DNA from: Bacillus spongiae
GTDB taxonomy: Bacteria > Bacillota > Bacilli > Bacillales > Bacillaceae_K
DNA length: 64,000 bases
Assembly (NCBI RefSeq): GCF_037120725.1
Contig: NZ_JBBAXC010000009.1
Location: forward strand, 1 to 64,000
Reading direction: 5' to 3'
Below the pieces are notes generated by a model. That model was given only the letters and a program-made list of their open reading frames with translations, did no database searches and was not told where the DNA came from. Made by a program: the position numbers and the translations under genes. Within the stretch, counting starts at the first letter, position 1. Every line of letters begins with the position of its first letter. Shown here piece by piece: positions 17,848 to 26,709 of this stretch.

Positions 17848-19041
17848 TTAGCTTATCAATTGATAAAATTTTTGAATCTCTTCAATATTACCCTTTTTCT
17901 CTAATCTCAAGTATTGCTTAATATTCTCTTTCAATTCTGGATTTTCAACTAGTTTTACAATTGCAGACGCTACACCATTCGCATTCATCTCTACTACTAA
18001 TCCATTTTTTCCATCTTTCATTTGATTAAATACAGAATCAAATTTCGTTGTAACCACAGGGATATTTAACATTCTGGCCTCCGCGATGGCCAATCCAAAT
18101 CCTTCGAACCTAGATGTTTGAACGTAAAAATCAGCATTTAGCAGATAAGGATATGGATTTGCCTTAACCCCTAATAAGACAAAGTGATCAGTCAATTCAT
18201 GTTCGGTAATAAATTCCTCAATTTCGTGTTTTAAAGGTCCTTTCCCTAACACATACCACCTGAAATTGACACCAGATTCTTTAAGTTGCTTACATGCCTC
18301 TAAGGCAATATCATACCCTTTTGACTGAGATAACCTTCCAATTGTTAGAATTTTTATTCCTGAAAAATCATCTGAATACCCTTTTCCTATTTTAGCCATA
18401 TCATTTATAAAAATAGGATTGTTTATATCATAAATGACTTTTATACGTTCTGCATACTCTGGAAATACTTCGAGTAAAATATTTTTTGCTGTATCAGATA
18501 CAGCAACAATTTTTTCATATTTTTCATAATACGGCAGTTGGAACTGTCTCTCTTTTTTATTCAAATGATAACTTGCATTAACCCAAGCAAATTTCTTCGT
18601 TGCCTTTACTTTTTCTGCAACAAAATAAGTCGGAATGCCTTGAGCATAGCTAATGGCAATATCATATTTTTTCGGTAGTTCCTCAATCACATTTCCGACA
18701 CTTTCCCAGAATAACCTTGCTTTTACTATATTGCTATGTTTGTTGCTTCTAAGCATAACGGAATAGCGAAACCTTGCATAAAGCATCTTATATTCTGATT
18801 TTTTCACCGCCGTTTGTAGTGATTTTTTTACACTTAAATTTGAGAACTTAGTATATTTTAATGGCGGTAATATCGTTACTTCTTTAGGCACTAGCTTTTC
18901 AAGCAATGACCCATGAGAAAATAACAGAAGATCAACGTTATACTTTTTATAATCTAACAAGGATAATAGCGTTACTAAACTCTTTTCAGCTCCAGCTACG
19001 TCTAATGAATCAATGACAAATAATAAGTTTTTTTTCATCAT
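17848..19041 (-). CDS. glycosyltransferase family 4
   Basis: A 397-residue GT-B glycosyltransferase. It has LFVIDSLDVAGAEKSLVTLL at the N-terminus, ILTIGRLSQSKGYDIALEA in the linker region and SRFEGFGLAIAEA in the donor site. It belongs to the same subfamily as the two genes that follow but is more distant. GAGG lies 6 nt before ATG 19041. It is co-transcribed with the CDP-glycerol genes upstream, so it may act on the same branch of the polymer (inference). Confidence 0.87.
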   Translation of the reverse strand: MMKKNLLFVIDSLDVAGAEKSLVTLLSLLDYKKYNVDLLLFSHGSLLEKLVPKEVTILPPLKYTKFSNLSVKKSLQTAVKKSEYKMLYARFRYSVMLRSNKHSNIVKARLFWESVGNVIEELPKKYDIAISYAQGIPTYFVAEKVKATKKFAWVNASYHLNKKERQFQLPYYEKYEKIVAVSDTAKNILLEVFPEYAERIKVIYDINNPIFINDMAKIGKGYSDDFSGIKILTIGRLSQSKGYDIALEACKQLKESGVNFRWYVLGKGPLKHEIEEFITEHELTDHFVLLGVKANPYPYLLNADFYVQTSRFEGFGLAIAEARMLNIPVVTTKFDSVFNQMKDGKNGLVVEMNANGVASAIVKLVENPELKENIKQYLRLEKKGNIEEIQKFYQLIS

Positions 19042-19056
19042 GATCTACCTCTTTGT

Positions 19057-19476
19057 TTAAACTTTTATCATTTTTTGCTTTAATTTTGTCGACGAGACGC
19101 CTGCTGTATACGGAAAGTAAACGATATCAACTCCGACATGATGAAACTTATCCTCTAGTTCATTAAAAAGAGCATTACCCTTCCAATCATCTCCTACAAA
19201 CATGACATCGAATTGGTAATGCTCCCAAGCTGAAAACTTGTCTCTATTCATTTGTGGTACGACCATATCTACGTATTTAATTCCTTCTAAAATGGTCATC
19301 CGGTCTTCATGTGATATGACTGGATATTTATTCTTATATTTCATGACTAACTCATCTGTACTGACTCCCACAATGAGAAGTTCACATTGTTCTTTTGCTT
19401 TTTTTAATATGTTTAAATGACCTACATGAAATAAATCAAAAACCCCTGTTGTATATCCTAATTTATACGGCTTCAT
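19057..19476 (-). CDS. tagD: glycerol-3-phosphate cytidylyltransferase-like (TagD-type)
   Basis: A 139-residue cytidylyltransferase with the nucleotide-binding GVFDLFHVGH motif near residues 11-20 and a C-terminal PYTAGVSSTKLKQK close to the RTEGISTTK motif of B. subtilis TagD. The family makes CDP-glycerol from CTP and glycerol 3-phosphate. ATG 19476 is chosen because AAAGGAGAGG precedes it; the frame is open upstream to 19515. It overlaps the CDP-glycerol transferase gene by 14 nt. That partner supports CDP-glycerol as product, but another CDP-linked alcohol cannot be excluded. Confidence 0.85.
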   Translation of the reverse strand: MKPYKLGYTTGVFDLFHVGHLNILKKAKEQCELLIVGVSTDELVMKYKNKYPVISHEDRMTILEGIKYVDMVVPQMNRDKFSAWEHYQFDVMFVGDDWKGNALFNELEDKFHHVGVDIVYFPYTAGVSSTKLKQKMIKV

Positions 19477-20650
19477 CCAATCCTCTCCTTTTCTCACCAA
19501 AGCAAATCGTATCAATTTTCTCTAATAGTTTTTCAGCTGCTACTCCATTTTCATAGGATTCAATTCCTTTTAAAAAACTTCTTAAGTTCAACAAATAATC
19601 CTCTGAGTTAAAATTGTCTATTTGATCAATCAATTCGGTATTACTTTTCCCACTAATAAACGGAAGCTTATCAATCTCAAAATATAAGTTTCTTTCCTTC
19701 TTAATATATTCCACCACATCAGGAATAAACAAAAAGCACGGACGATTCGTAATAGCATAATCAAAAATTAAAGAAGAATAATCTGAAATTAACACATCTG
19801 CAACAAGTAATAGTTCTTGAATATCATCATATTTTGTAACATCCATTACTTCTTGTCCATTTAGCAGATGTTTCGATTGAGCTAATAAATGTGGGTGTAA
19901 TTTGACTAAAACTTTCCATTTCCCGCCAAACTTTCTACTTAACGAATCTACTACCTTGCTGTAATCTACATTATAAACATGATCATTATGATCTTTTCTA
20001 AACGTTGGTGCATAGAGCACGATTTTGGTATTCTTTTTAATATTGAGCTTTTTTAGTACTTCTTCCCTCTTGTTTTCATCGTTTTGAAATAACACATCAT
20101 TTCGTGGTATGCCATGTTCAAATATTTCTCCTTGATACCAAAAGGCACGTTTAAAAATTGTCGAACTGTATTTACATCCTGAAAGTAATAAATCACATTT
20201 TTGAGAATCTTTTTTAGCCATTTGTAGATAATGAGCTGGTAATGAGCTTTCTGCATCCTTTTCGATTTGCTTTAGGCGGAGAGAACTGTGCCACGTTTGA
20301 ATATAATACTGATTTTTTCTCTTCACAAAATACTCTGTTGTTCTAAAGTTAGTAATAACCACTTTGGAGGTGCAAAGTTCATAAAAGTATTTAAGGGACA
20401 TCACCTTTACTTTTCTAAACGATTCTAAATGCTTCCTTGATTCCAAATCATTAAAAGCCCATACTATATCAAACTTACCGTCAGGTTCATTGTTAATAAT
20501 ATAATCTGTTATATATTTTGGATTGCATCCAAATTGGGAACCATAGTAGCTAAAAAGAAAAATTTTATTATTTTGAACGGGTAATAGATTAAATAAATGG
20601 ACGATAAGAAGAACGACCTTATGTTTTATTTTTGTATAGAAACTAGTCAT
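19463..20650 (-). CDS. CDP-glycerol glycerophosphotransferase-family protein
   Basis: A 395-residue protein of the TagB/TagF family (PF04464). It has a basic membrane-associating start, then FLFSYYGSQFGCNPKYI, IQTWHSSLRLKQIEKD, ILLYAP-like IVLYAPTFRKD and the catalytic-region LISDYSSLIFDYA. Such enzymes transfer glycerol phosphate from CDP-glycerol to a glycan or polymer at the inner face of the membrane. Together with the TagD-like gene next to it this suggests glycerol-phosphate decoration of the exopolysaccharide (inference). It overlaps its upstream neighbour by 8 nt, with GAGGATG as ribosome site. Confidence 0.88.
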   Translation of the reverse strand: MTSFYTKIKHKVVLLIVHLFNLLPVQNNKIFLFSYYGSQFGCNPKYITDYIINNEPDGKFDIVWAFNDLESRKHLESFRKVKVMSLKYFYELCTSKVVITNFRTTEYFVKRKNQYYIQTWHSSLRLKQIEKDAESSLPAHYLQMAKKDSQKCDLLLSGCKYSSTIFKRAFWYQGEIFEHGIPRNDVLFQNDENKREEVLKKLNIKKNTKIVLYAPTFRKDHNDHVYNVDYSKVVDSLSRKFGGKWKVLVKLHPHLLAQSKHLLNGQEVMDVTKYDDIQELLLVADVLISDYSSLIFDYAITNRPCFLFIPDVVEYIKKERNLYFEIDKLPFISGKSNTELIDQIDNFNSEDYLLNLRSFLKGIESYENGVAAEKLLEKIDTICFGEKRRGLDEAV

Positions 20651-21704
20651 TTATCACATCCTCCTTTGAGCTTCTTACATCCACGACTTCTAGCCCTTTA
20701 GGGATAGGAGAGAACTTCATTAACCTTAATCCTTTTTTCCATCCAAGAAACAAAAGATGTATGAATGGATGCGTTAAAAAAAGAGTTAACTGCTTTTTTA
20801 ATTCTTCATCTGTCTTAACAGCTTGTTGAAAATGTGTATCATGATCCTCTATATAACGACGTATTTCCCTTCTCTTTTCTCCTCGTTTATCTTTTTTTCG
20901 ATTAACCAATAGGAGGTTGTAATGAATTAAATGTGATTTGAGTAATTGTTTATATGACTCGTTTAACAATTCAGGGTAATGCATTTCAATAAATTGTAAT
21001 CGTTCTTTTAACCCTTCTATCATATCTAGATTACGTAAAGAATATGTAGAAACAATGCTATCGCTTCGTTGAAAATAGTGATATAACGGTTTCTGAATCA
21101 ACACTAACTTATTTACTCGTTTGATCACTTTATGTGCCCAAAAAACATCCTCAAACAATACTCCTTTTTTGAATGAAAGGTCTTTAATCATTTCCGTTTT
21201 GTATAACTTTCCCCATGCAAAGTTTTTCACTTTTTCATTTTTCACTAATTCAAGCATCGCTTCCTTATTATTCATAATTAAAGGATCACTAGTTATAGAA
21301 TAGTTTCTGTTATCGAATAAAAGAGCATCTTCATAAGAATAATAAAAAGCCGATTGGACTAAATCAGCTTTTAGTTCATGACTACATCGTACTAACTCTT
21401 CTATCATCTTCTCTTCTAACCAGTCATCACTATCGACAAATATCGTATAACCCCCCGTGACATACTTCATTCCGTAATTGCGAGCATCTGATAATCCGCC
21501 GTTCTGTTTATGTAGCGCTTTTATCCGCTCATCTTTTCTTGCATATTCATCCACAATTTCTCCACAATTATCGGGTGAACCGTCATTTACGAGAATAATT
21601 TCTAACTGTTTATACGATTGATTTATTAAACTATTTATACACCTATGAATGTACTTTTCTACTTTATATATAGGAACCACAACGCTCACCATTAAATTAT
21701 TCAA
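20643..21704 (-). CDS. glycosyltransferase family 2 (EpsH/EpsJ-like)
   Basis: A 353-residue GT-A enzyme. SVVVPIYKVEKYIHRCINS, LVNDGSPDNCGEI, NGGLSDARNYG and the metal-binding FVDSDDWLE (about residues 88-96) are all intact. This is the full-length version of the fragment at 15037-15364. It would add a sugar from a nucleotide-sugar donor to the growing repeat. The start is taken as TTG 21704 with AGGAGGG about 10 nt upstream; ATG 21692 is an alternative. It overlaps the preceding gene by 4 nt. Confidence 0.88.
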   Translation of the reverse strand: MNNLMVSVVVPIYKVEKYIHRCINSLINQSYKQLEIILVNDGSPDNCGEIVDEYARKDERIKALHKQNGGLSDARNYGMKYVTGGYTIFVDSDDWLEEKMIEELVRCSHELKADLVQSAFYYSYEDALLFDNRNYSITSDPLIMNNKEAMLELVKNEKVKNFAWGKLYKTEMIKDLSFKKGVLFEDVFWAHKVIKRVNKLVLIQKPLYHYFQRSDSIVSTYSLRNLDMIEGLKERLQFIEMHYPELLNESYKQLLKSHLIHYNLLLVNRKKDKRGEKRREIRRYIEDHDTHFQQAVKTDEELKKQLTLFLTHPFIHLLFLGWKKGLRLMKFSPIPKGLEVVDVRSSKEDVIND

Positions 21705-22900
21705 TGCAATGGTTCCCTCCTCTCTACCAGCTCATATAACTTTTTGAGTTCTAAAACATTGGTGTAATCTATTCGTTGACAGTTACGAACTAACTCTTCC
21801 CTTAGACCACTTGTTTTATAAAGTTCCTCAATTCCATCTGCAAGACCCTTAACCGATAAAGGGCATATCATTCCGTCTTCCCCACTTCGAACTTGACTTT
21901 GCGCAGTCGCATAGTTCGTAATTAATACTGGCTTTGAAAGAATCTGAGCTTCTCCAACCGTTACAGCCTTGCCTTCATAACGAGATGGTTGAACATATAA
22001 ATCCGCTGCCTTCATATATGGGTAAGGATTCACTTTTTTACCAAGCAACACAAAAGAATCAACAAGATCATTTTCAGCTATCAATTCCCTTATTAATTTT
22101 TCGTCCCCACCATACCCAACAATGTACCAAGCAATGTCATTATATCCCCTGTCGTGTAAAACCTTTAATGCTTTCACTGCATGGTCAATCCCTTTTGCAT
22201 GAGATAAACGCGCGACGGTAATGATTTTAAATCGGGGATCAACAATCATTGGATTCTTTACATTTTCCTCAGATAAAATTCTCACAAATTCTGGTGCTGT
22301 TATATTTTCAATGACCATAACGTTTTTTGAAAGTGATGGGTATTTTTTGATAAATGCATTTTTACATTCCTCTGAAACTGCAACGATATAATGATACTTG
22401 TTCCACACTTCTACATCCATTTCGATATTTGTATCAATCGTCGAAAAATCTGTGTGAATCCAAGCAATTTTAATGTCCGCGCTTACTTTTTCAGCAACAA
22501 AATTATGTGGCCAAAGGTAACTGATTGCCATATCATATTGTTGCTTCATCTTAGGTAGTAGAGGCATTGAATATTTCCACATATACTGCATTTGCACATG
22601 TCCATTTTCAGCTGACGAAGAAAGACTTGCTTTTACTTTCGCTAACATTCTAGTTATTCCTATTAATACATTTCCCTTCCGAACGATTTGAGAAATCGGC
22701 ATACGAAAGGTCTTATATGCGAATATTTCTGGAAGTAGATTAGGCTCTGAAGGGAGTAAATTCATAAATTCACCTGTATGACTATAGAGCATAAGGTCGA
22801 CGTCATATTGCTTATAGTCGAAATTCTTTAGCATGCTAATTAAACTTCGTTCAACCCCTCCTACTTCCATGTCAAACGAAGCGATTAATACTTTCTTCAT
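21701..22900 (-). CDS. glycosyltransferase family 4
   Basis: A 399-residue GT-B enzyme starting KKVLIASFDMEVGGVERSL, with IITVARLSHAKGIDHAVKA in the linker region and SRYEGKAVTVGEAQ in the donor site. It belongs to the same subfamily as the three GT4 genes further down the cluster. ATG 22900 is chosen for its GGAGG at 5 nt; the frame extends to 22912. It overlaps the end of the upstream glycosyltransferase gene by 29 nt. Confidence 0.88.
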   Translation of the reverse strand: MKKVLIASFDMEVGGVERSLISMLKNFDYKQYDVDLMLYSHTGEFMNLLPSEPNLLPEIFAYKTFRMPISQIVRKGNVLIGITRMLAKVKASLSSSAENGHVQMQYMWKYSMPLLPKMKQQYDMAISYLWPHNFVAEKVSADIKIAWIHTDFSTIDTNIEMDVEVWNKYHYIVAVSEECKNAFIKKYPSLSKNVMVIENITAPEFVRILSEENVKNPMIVDPRFKIITVARLSHAKGIDHAVKALKVLHDRGYNDIAWYIVGYGGDEKLIRELIAENDLVDSFVLLGKKVNPYPYMKAADLYVQPSRYEGKAVTVGEAQILSKPVLITNYATAQSQVRSGEDGMICPLSVKGLADGIEELYKTSGLREELVRNCQRIDYTNVLELKKLYELVERREPLH

Positions 22901-24020
22901 ATGTTCCTCCATTATTAAGATGATACAGAGACATAAGTTTTTCTATTCCTTTGCTCGGTGAATATTGATGTTTTTCAAAATGGTCTGCAATAAACGTAGA
23001 ATCTTGTTCTTTATTTCCAGCGTTATTTAATATCTCATCTGCCCAAGTGCTAGCTCCTTCATCCAAGTTCACTTGAGTTATTAAACCTAAGCCTATATCC
23101 GCTTCAGGTTGAATGGCCTCCGAAACAATGCAAGGGATTCCACATGCTTGAGCTTCTAATAAGACAAGGCCCAATCCTTCATATTTTGATGGAAATACAA
23201 AAACCTCCATACAATGTAAGATTGTCGCAATATCTTCTCTAATTCCCATGAAGTGAACACGGTCACCCATTCCTTCTTGTTGTACTTTTTCTAAGATTTT
23301 ATGCTTTAAGTCACCATCACCAACTAATAGCAATTTAATAGAAGGTTCTTTTTCTACTAAACTTTTCATGATTTCTATAAGAAATTCATGATTTTTCGCT
23401 CCAATAAACCTACCAATATGACCAATAACTAGTGAATTCCCAAGTCCCTCTCTCATCTTAAACTCCATTACTTTTTGACGAGGTTGACTTATAAAGTCCG
23501 TATAATCAATTACATTCGGAAAGTAAGCATAGTGTTTATTGGATTTATAGTTAGAGCCAAATAAGAACGTTGCCGCTTCTTTGCTACATGCCAATAAATT
23601 AGTAGAAAATCGTTTAATCATTACACTCATTGAAAATTGATAGAGCTTTCTGAGAAAAGAATCACTTTTATCAGCTGTAGTGTGGGCGTGAGAGATTCTA
23701 ATCTTTACTCCAGCTAACCACGCCGCGCATGAAGCCATTCCACAATGAAACAAAGTATGGGAGTGCACAGCTTGATATGGGCCAAAGGTTTTAATTGCAT
23801 GATACAATTCTTTCACCGATTGAGGGTTTTCTAACTTTATGACTCTCCCACCCATTTTTTTAATTTCACTATCATAGTGAGCATCCTGTTGACTAAAAGA
23901 AATAAAATCAAATTGAATGTGTTTTCGGTCAATCTTTCTGTAAAGATTCATTAACATCGTTTCAGTTCCTGCTCTATTCATTGCACCGACCACATGAAGA
24001 ATTCTTGTGGGTTCAGTCAT
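22872..24020 (-). CDS. glycosyltransferase family 4 (EpsF-like)
   Basis: A 382-residue GT-B enzyme of the EpsF type. It has RILHVVGAMNRAGTETMLMN at the start, an ISHAHTTADKS middle loop, VIGHIGRFIGAKNHEF and PSKYEGLGLVLLEAQACG. It is a paralogue of the epsF gene at 29762-30880. Two starts are possible: GTG 24032 directly after AAAGGAGG, or ATG 24020 with 12-nt spacing; the ATG is used here. It follows epsN closely and is part of the same leftward unit. Confidence 0.87.
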   Translation of the reverse strand: MTEPTRILHVVGAMNRAGTETMLMNLYRKIDRKHIQFDFISFSQQDAHYDSEIKKMGGRVIKLENPQSVKELYHAIKTFGPYQAVHSHTLFHCGMASCAAWLAGVKIRISHAHTTADKSDSFLRKLYQFSMSVMIKRFSTNLLACSKEAATFLFGSNYKSNKHYAYFPNVIDYTDFISQPRQKVMEFKMREGLGNSLVIGHIGRFIGAKNHEFLIEIMKSLVEKEPSIKLLLVGDGDLKHKILEKVQQEGMGDRVHFMGIREDIATILHCMEVFVFPSKYEGLGLVLLEAQACGIPCIVSEAIQPEADIGLGLITQVNLDEGASTWADEILNNAGNKEQDSTFIADHFEKHQYSPSKGIEKLMSLYHLNNGGTYEESINRFV

Positions 24021-24077
24021 AATTGTGGCCACCCTCCTTTCACTTAATATTCAACGAGCATGTCATCAATCGTTTCA

Positions 24078-25235
24078 TTAGGCCATTACCGGCAGTGACA
24101 AACTTTCTTCTAAACATTGAATCACACGATTTTGTTCTTCGTTTGATAAGTTTGAGCCAGATGGTAAACAAAGCCCGGTCTGAAATAATTCCTCCGCCAC
24201 ATGCTCATTCTCTCCATGTGGGTAATAAGAACAGTTTTTAAATAGTGGCTGCATATGTAGAGGTTTCCATACTGGACGCGCTTCTATGTTTTCTCTTCCA
24301 AACACCTCGATTAAATAGGAAGGAGTGATCCCCGCCTTATTTTTAGCAACAGTAAGAGTCGTTAACCAGCGATTCGAGTAGGTTCCTTCCAACTCTTGCA
24401 TAAAGGAAAGAGTAGCAAAGTGGGACAATGCGTTTTCATATCGTTCAAATACGTCTCTCTTTTCCTTTACCCGGTCTTCGATGACTTCTAGCTGACCCCT
24501 TCCAACTCCAGCAAGAAGGTTGCTTAAACGATAATTGTACCCAATTTCACTATGCTGGTAATGAACAGCTGGATCCTTCGCTTGTGTGGCTAAAAACCTT
24601 GCTTTTCTCAGCAAAGCCTCATCATCTGATACCAACATTCCTCCTCCTGAAGTAGTAATAATTTTATTTCCATTGAAGGAATATATGCCAAATTGGCCAA
24701 AGGTTCCGCTTGCTTTTCCTTTATATAAGGAGCCAAGGGACTCAGCAGAATCCTCAATAACTGGAATCTCATATTGTTTACATATGGATAAGAGCTCATC
24801 CATTTTGGCACTCTGACCATACAAATGGACAATGATGACCGCCTTCGGTAACTTTTGCTGTCGTTCCGCTTCTTGCAATGCTCTTCGTAAAGCTTGTGGT
24901 GACATATTCCAAGTATCTGGTTCAGAATCAATAAAAACAGGTTCAGCTCCTTGGTAGACAATGGGGTTAGCGCTTGCCACAAACGTAAAGGTTGAACAGA
25001 AAACCGTATCACCGTTTGTTACTCCTAATATTGAAAGTGCTAAATGAATAGCAGCTGTTCCGGAAGAAACGGCTACAGCACCTTTCACTCCTACATATGA
25101 GCTGAATTCTGCTTCAAAAGCATCTACATTTGGACCTAAAGGAGCTATCCAATTGGTAGAAAATGCTTCATTGATATACTTTTGCTCCCTTCCACTCATA
25201 TGAGGAGGAGAAAGGTAAATCCTTGATTTTTCCAC
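24078..25235 (-). CDS. epsN: PLP-dependent sugar aminotransferase EpsN
   Basis: A 385-residue DegT/DnrJ/EryC1-family aminotransferase. The PLP phosphate site VSSGTAAIHLAL, the HLYGQSAKMDEL region, EDSAESLGS and the PLP lysine in FNGNKIITTSGGGM are visible. EpsN-type enzymes put the 4-amino group on the 4-keto sugar made by EpsC, on the way to a bacillosamine-like sugar. The start is GTG 25235 with AAAGGA 9 nt upstream. It lies 19 nt after the EpsM gene in the order L-M-N known from Bacillus eps operons. Confidence 0.9.
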   Translation of the reverse strand: MEKSRIYLSPPHMSGREQKYINEAFSTNWIAPLGPNVDAFEAEFSSYVGVKGAVAVSSGTAAIHLALSILGVTNGDTVFCSTFTFVASANPIVYQGAEPVFIDSEPDTWNMSPQALRRALQEAERQQKLPKAVIIVHLYGQSAKMDELLSICKQYEIPVIEDSAESLGSLYKGKASGTFGQFGIYSFNGNKIITTSGGGMLVSDDEALLRKARFLATQAKDPAVHYQHSEIGYNYRLSNLLAGVGRGQLEVIEDRVKEKRDVFERYENALSHFATLSFMQELEGTYSNRWLTTLTVAKNKAGITPSYLIEVFGRENIEARPVWKPLHMQPLFKNCSYYPHGENEHVAEELFQTGLCLPSGSNLSNEEQNRVIQCLEESLSLPVMA

Positions 25236-25254
25236 TAGTAAAATTCCTTTCCTT

Positions 25255-25875
25255 CTATAATTTTGTGGTTAATCTTGCTGGATTTCCAACAGCTGTACAA
25301 TATGGAGGAATCGTATCGATAACGGTTGTACCAGCGCCAATGATTGACCATTCTAACACTTTAATACTTGGAATAATCGTAGCATTCGCCCCAACATGTA
25401 CACCTTCTCCTATTGATACATTCCCTGTTAATGTTGCCTTAGGTGATATATGTACAAAACCCTCTATTCGACAATCATGCTCAACCACGGCGCCCGAGTT
25501 AACAATACAATGATTCTTTATCACACTATTTGCATTAATCACCACATTCGGCATTACAACGGTTCCATAACCGATTAAGGCAGTGCTACTAACGAAAGCT
25601 GTCGGATCAACGACCGTTAAAAAGAACTCGTCTGATAGTTGTAATCTTCGCACAATTTTCTTTCTAGTTTCATTGTTCCCTACAGCGACCACGACCTTTA
25701 CATTCCCGTCCAGTAACTGTTTATAATATGAAATAGGAGCTATTATTTTTCCATCAACGATTTGTTCATTTTCATATTTATCATCTAACAGCGCAATAAT
25801 GGCATGGCCTTGTCTAATCACCATTTCTTGTATGACTTGACTATGGCCCCCATCACCAATAATAATGACCTTCAT
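25255..25875 (-). CDS. epsM: sugar N-acetyltransferase EpsM (NeuD/PglD type)
   Basis: A 206-residue protein. The N-terminal Rossmann-like part has MKVIIIGDGGHSQVI. The C-terminal left-handed beta-helix has hexapeptide repeats (IGYGTVVMPNVVINANSVI, VSIGEGVHVGANATIIPSI) and the GCIVNSGAVVEHDCRI-type catalytic His region. The family acetylates the 4-amino sugar made by EpsN. ATG 25875 is 1 nt after the EpsL stop codon, so translation is coupled; a longer frame to 25920 exists but overlaps epsL. Confidence 0.9.
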   Translation of the reverse strand: MKVIIIGDGGHSQVIQEMVIRQGHAIIALLDDKYENEQIVDGKIIAPISYYKQLLDGNVKVVVAVGNNETRKKIVRRLQLSDEFFLTVVDPTAFVSSTALIGYGTVVMPNVVINANSVIKNHCIVNSGAVVEHDCRIEGFVHISPKATLTGNVSIGEGVHVGANATIIPSIKVLEWSIIGAGTTVIDTIPPYCTAVGNPARLTTKL

Positions 25876-25876
25876 A

Positions 25877-26479
25877 TTAGACCACTTCTTTCGAGCCTTT
25901 AAATTTTTCCGTCGTTGCATGCCCTGCTTGATTAATTCCTTCTCTTTTTATTACCTTTTGAAGGGTCATGGCGAGAATTTTTATATCGAGAAGAAAACTT
26001 TGTTTTTTAACATACCATGTGTCTAACTCGAATTTTTGCTCCCACGTAATAGCGTTTCTTCCGTTTACTTGTGCCCATCCTGTGATTCCAGGCTTAACCT
26101 CATGTCTTAACCTTTGCTCCTTCGTATATAAAGGAAGATATTCCATTAATAAGGGCCTCGGTCCGACTAAGCTCATTTCTCCTTTTAGAACATTTATTAG
26201 TTGAGGAACTTCATCGATACTGTACTTCCTTAAAAACCGTCCCACTGGCGTTAAACGCTCTTCATCAGACAGCTCTAGACCGCTATCTCCTTTTTTAGAA
26301 AGCATCGTTCTAAACTTATAGAGTATAAAAGCTTTCCCGTCTTTTCCTGGTCGTTCTTGTAAAAAAAATATTGGTGAGCCCATCTCTCTCTTTAGTACGA
26401 TTGCAATAGGAATAAAAAATGGAGAGAAAAGAAGTAAACCTAGTAATGCAACGAATACGTCTAATAAGCGCTTCCTCAA
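25877..26479 (-). CDS. epsL: priming sugar-1-phosphate transferase EpsL
   Basis: A 200-residue small polyprenyl-phosphate sugar transferase of the PglC type. One re-entrant membrane helix (residues 5-28) is followed by FLQERPGKDGKAFILYKFRTM, the YSIDEVPQLINVLKGEMSLVGPRP core cut into conserved blocks, and HEVKPGITGWAQVNGRN. It loads the first sugar phosphate onto undecaprenyl phosphate. With EpsC, N and M present the sugar is probably a diacetylated bacillosamine (inference from families). The start is TTG 26479 with GGAGG 7 nt upstream across a run of A/T. Confidence 0.92.
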   Translation of the reverse strand: MRKRLLDVFVALLGLLLFSPFFIPIAIVLKREMGSPIFFLQERPGKDGKAFILYKFRTMLSKKGDSGLELSDEERLTPVGRFLRKYSIDEVPQLINVLKGEMSLVGPRPLLMEYLPLYTKEQRLRHEVKPGITGWAQVNGRNAITWEQKFELDTWYVKKQSFLLDIKILAMTLQKVIKREGINQAGHATTEKFKGSKEVV

Positions 26480-26490
26480 AAAAAAACCTC

Positions 26491-26643
26491 CTATTCATCC
26501 ACTGAAAAAGTCATTAAAATCATTTTTTCCATTTCATTTAAAAAACCTCGTGTATCAACATTTTCTGCTTGGGTTCCTTTTTCATAAAATTTGATTAACA
26601 AATCTTGAAAGTTTTTTTCTGTTAATTTTTCTAAACCATTCAT
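26491..26643 (-). CDS. small protein of the eps cluster, unknown
   Basis: I do not recognise this 50-residue acidic protein (it starts MNGLEKLTEKNFQDLLIKFY). It looks mostly helical, with no membrane segment or signal. ATG 26643 has GAGG 8 nt upstream, and the stop codon is 11 nt before epsL, so it is an operon member. The frame is open upstream to 26700, but that part overlaps the hairpin after galE. Small accessory or regulatory roles are possible, but nothing in the sequence says which. Confidence 0.55.
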   Translation of the reverse strand: MNGLEKLTEKNFQDLLIKFYEKGTQAENVDTRGFLNEMEKMILMTFSVDE

Positions 26644-26668
26644 AGTCCCAACCTCACATATATTGAAC

Positions 26669-26699
26669 ATAAAAAAACAGCTGCCACTTTGCTTTGGCA
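26669..26699 (-). terminator. weak terminator-like signal after galE
   Basis: On the minus strand TGCCA-AAGCAAAG-TGGCA is followed by GCTG and seven T. The stem is only 5 bp but the T-run is strong. It lies between galE and the epsL group, so it could lower expression of the distal genes. Confidence 0.4.
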
Positions 26700-26709
26700 C
26701 CCGTTATTA

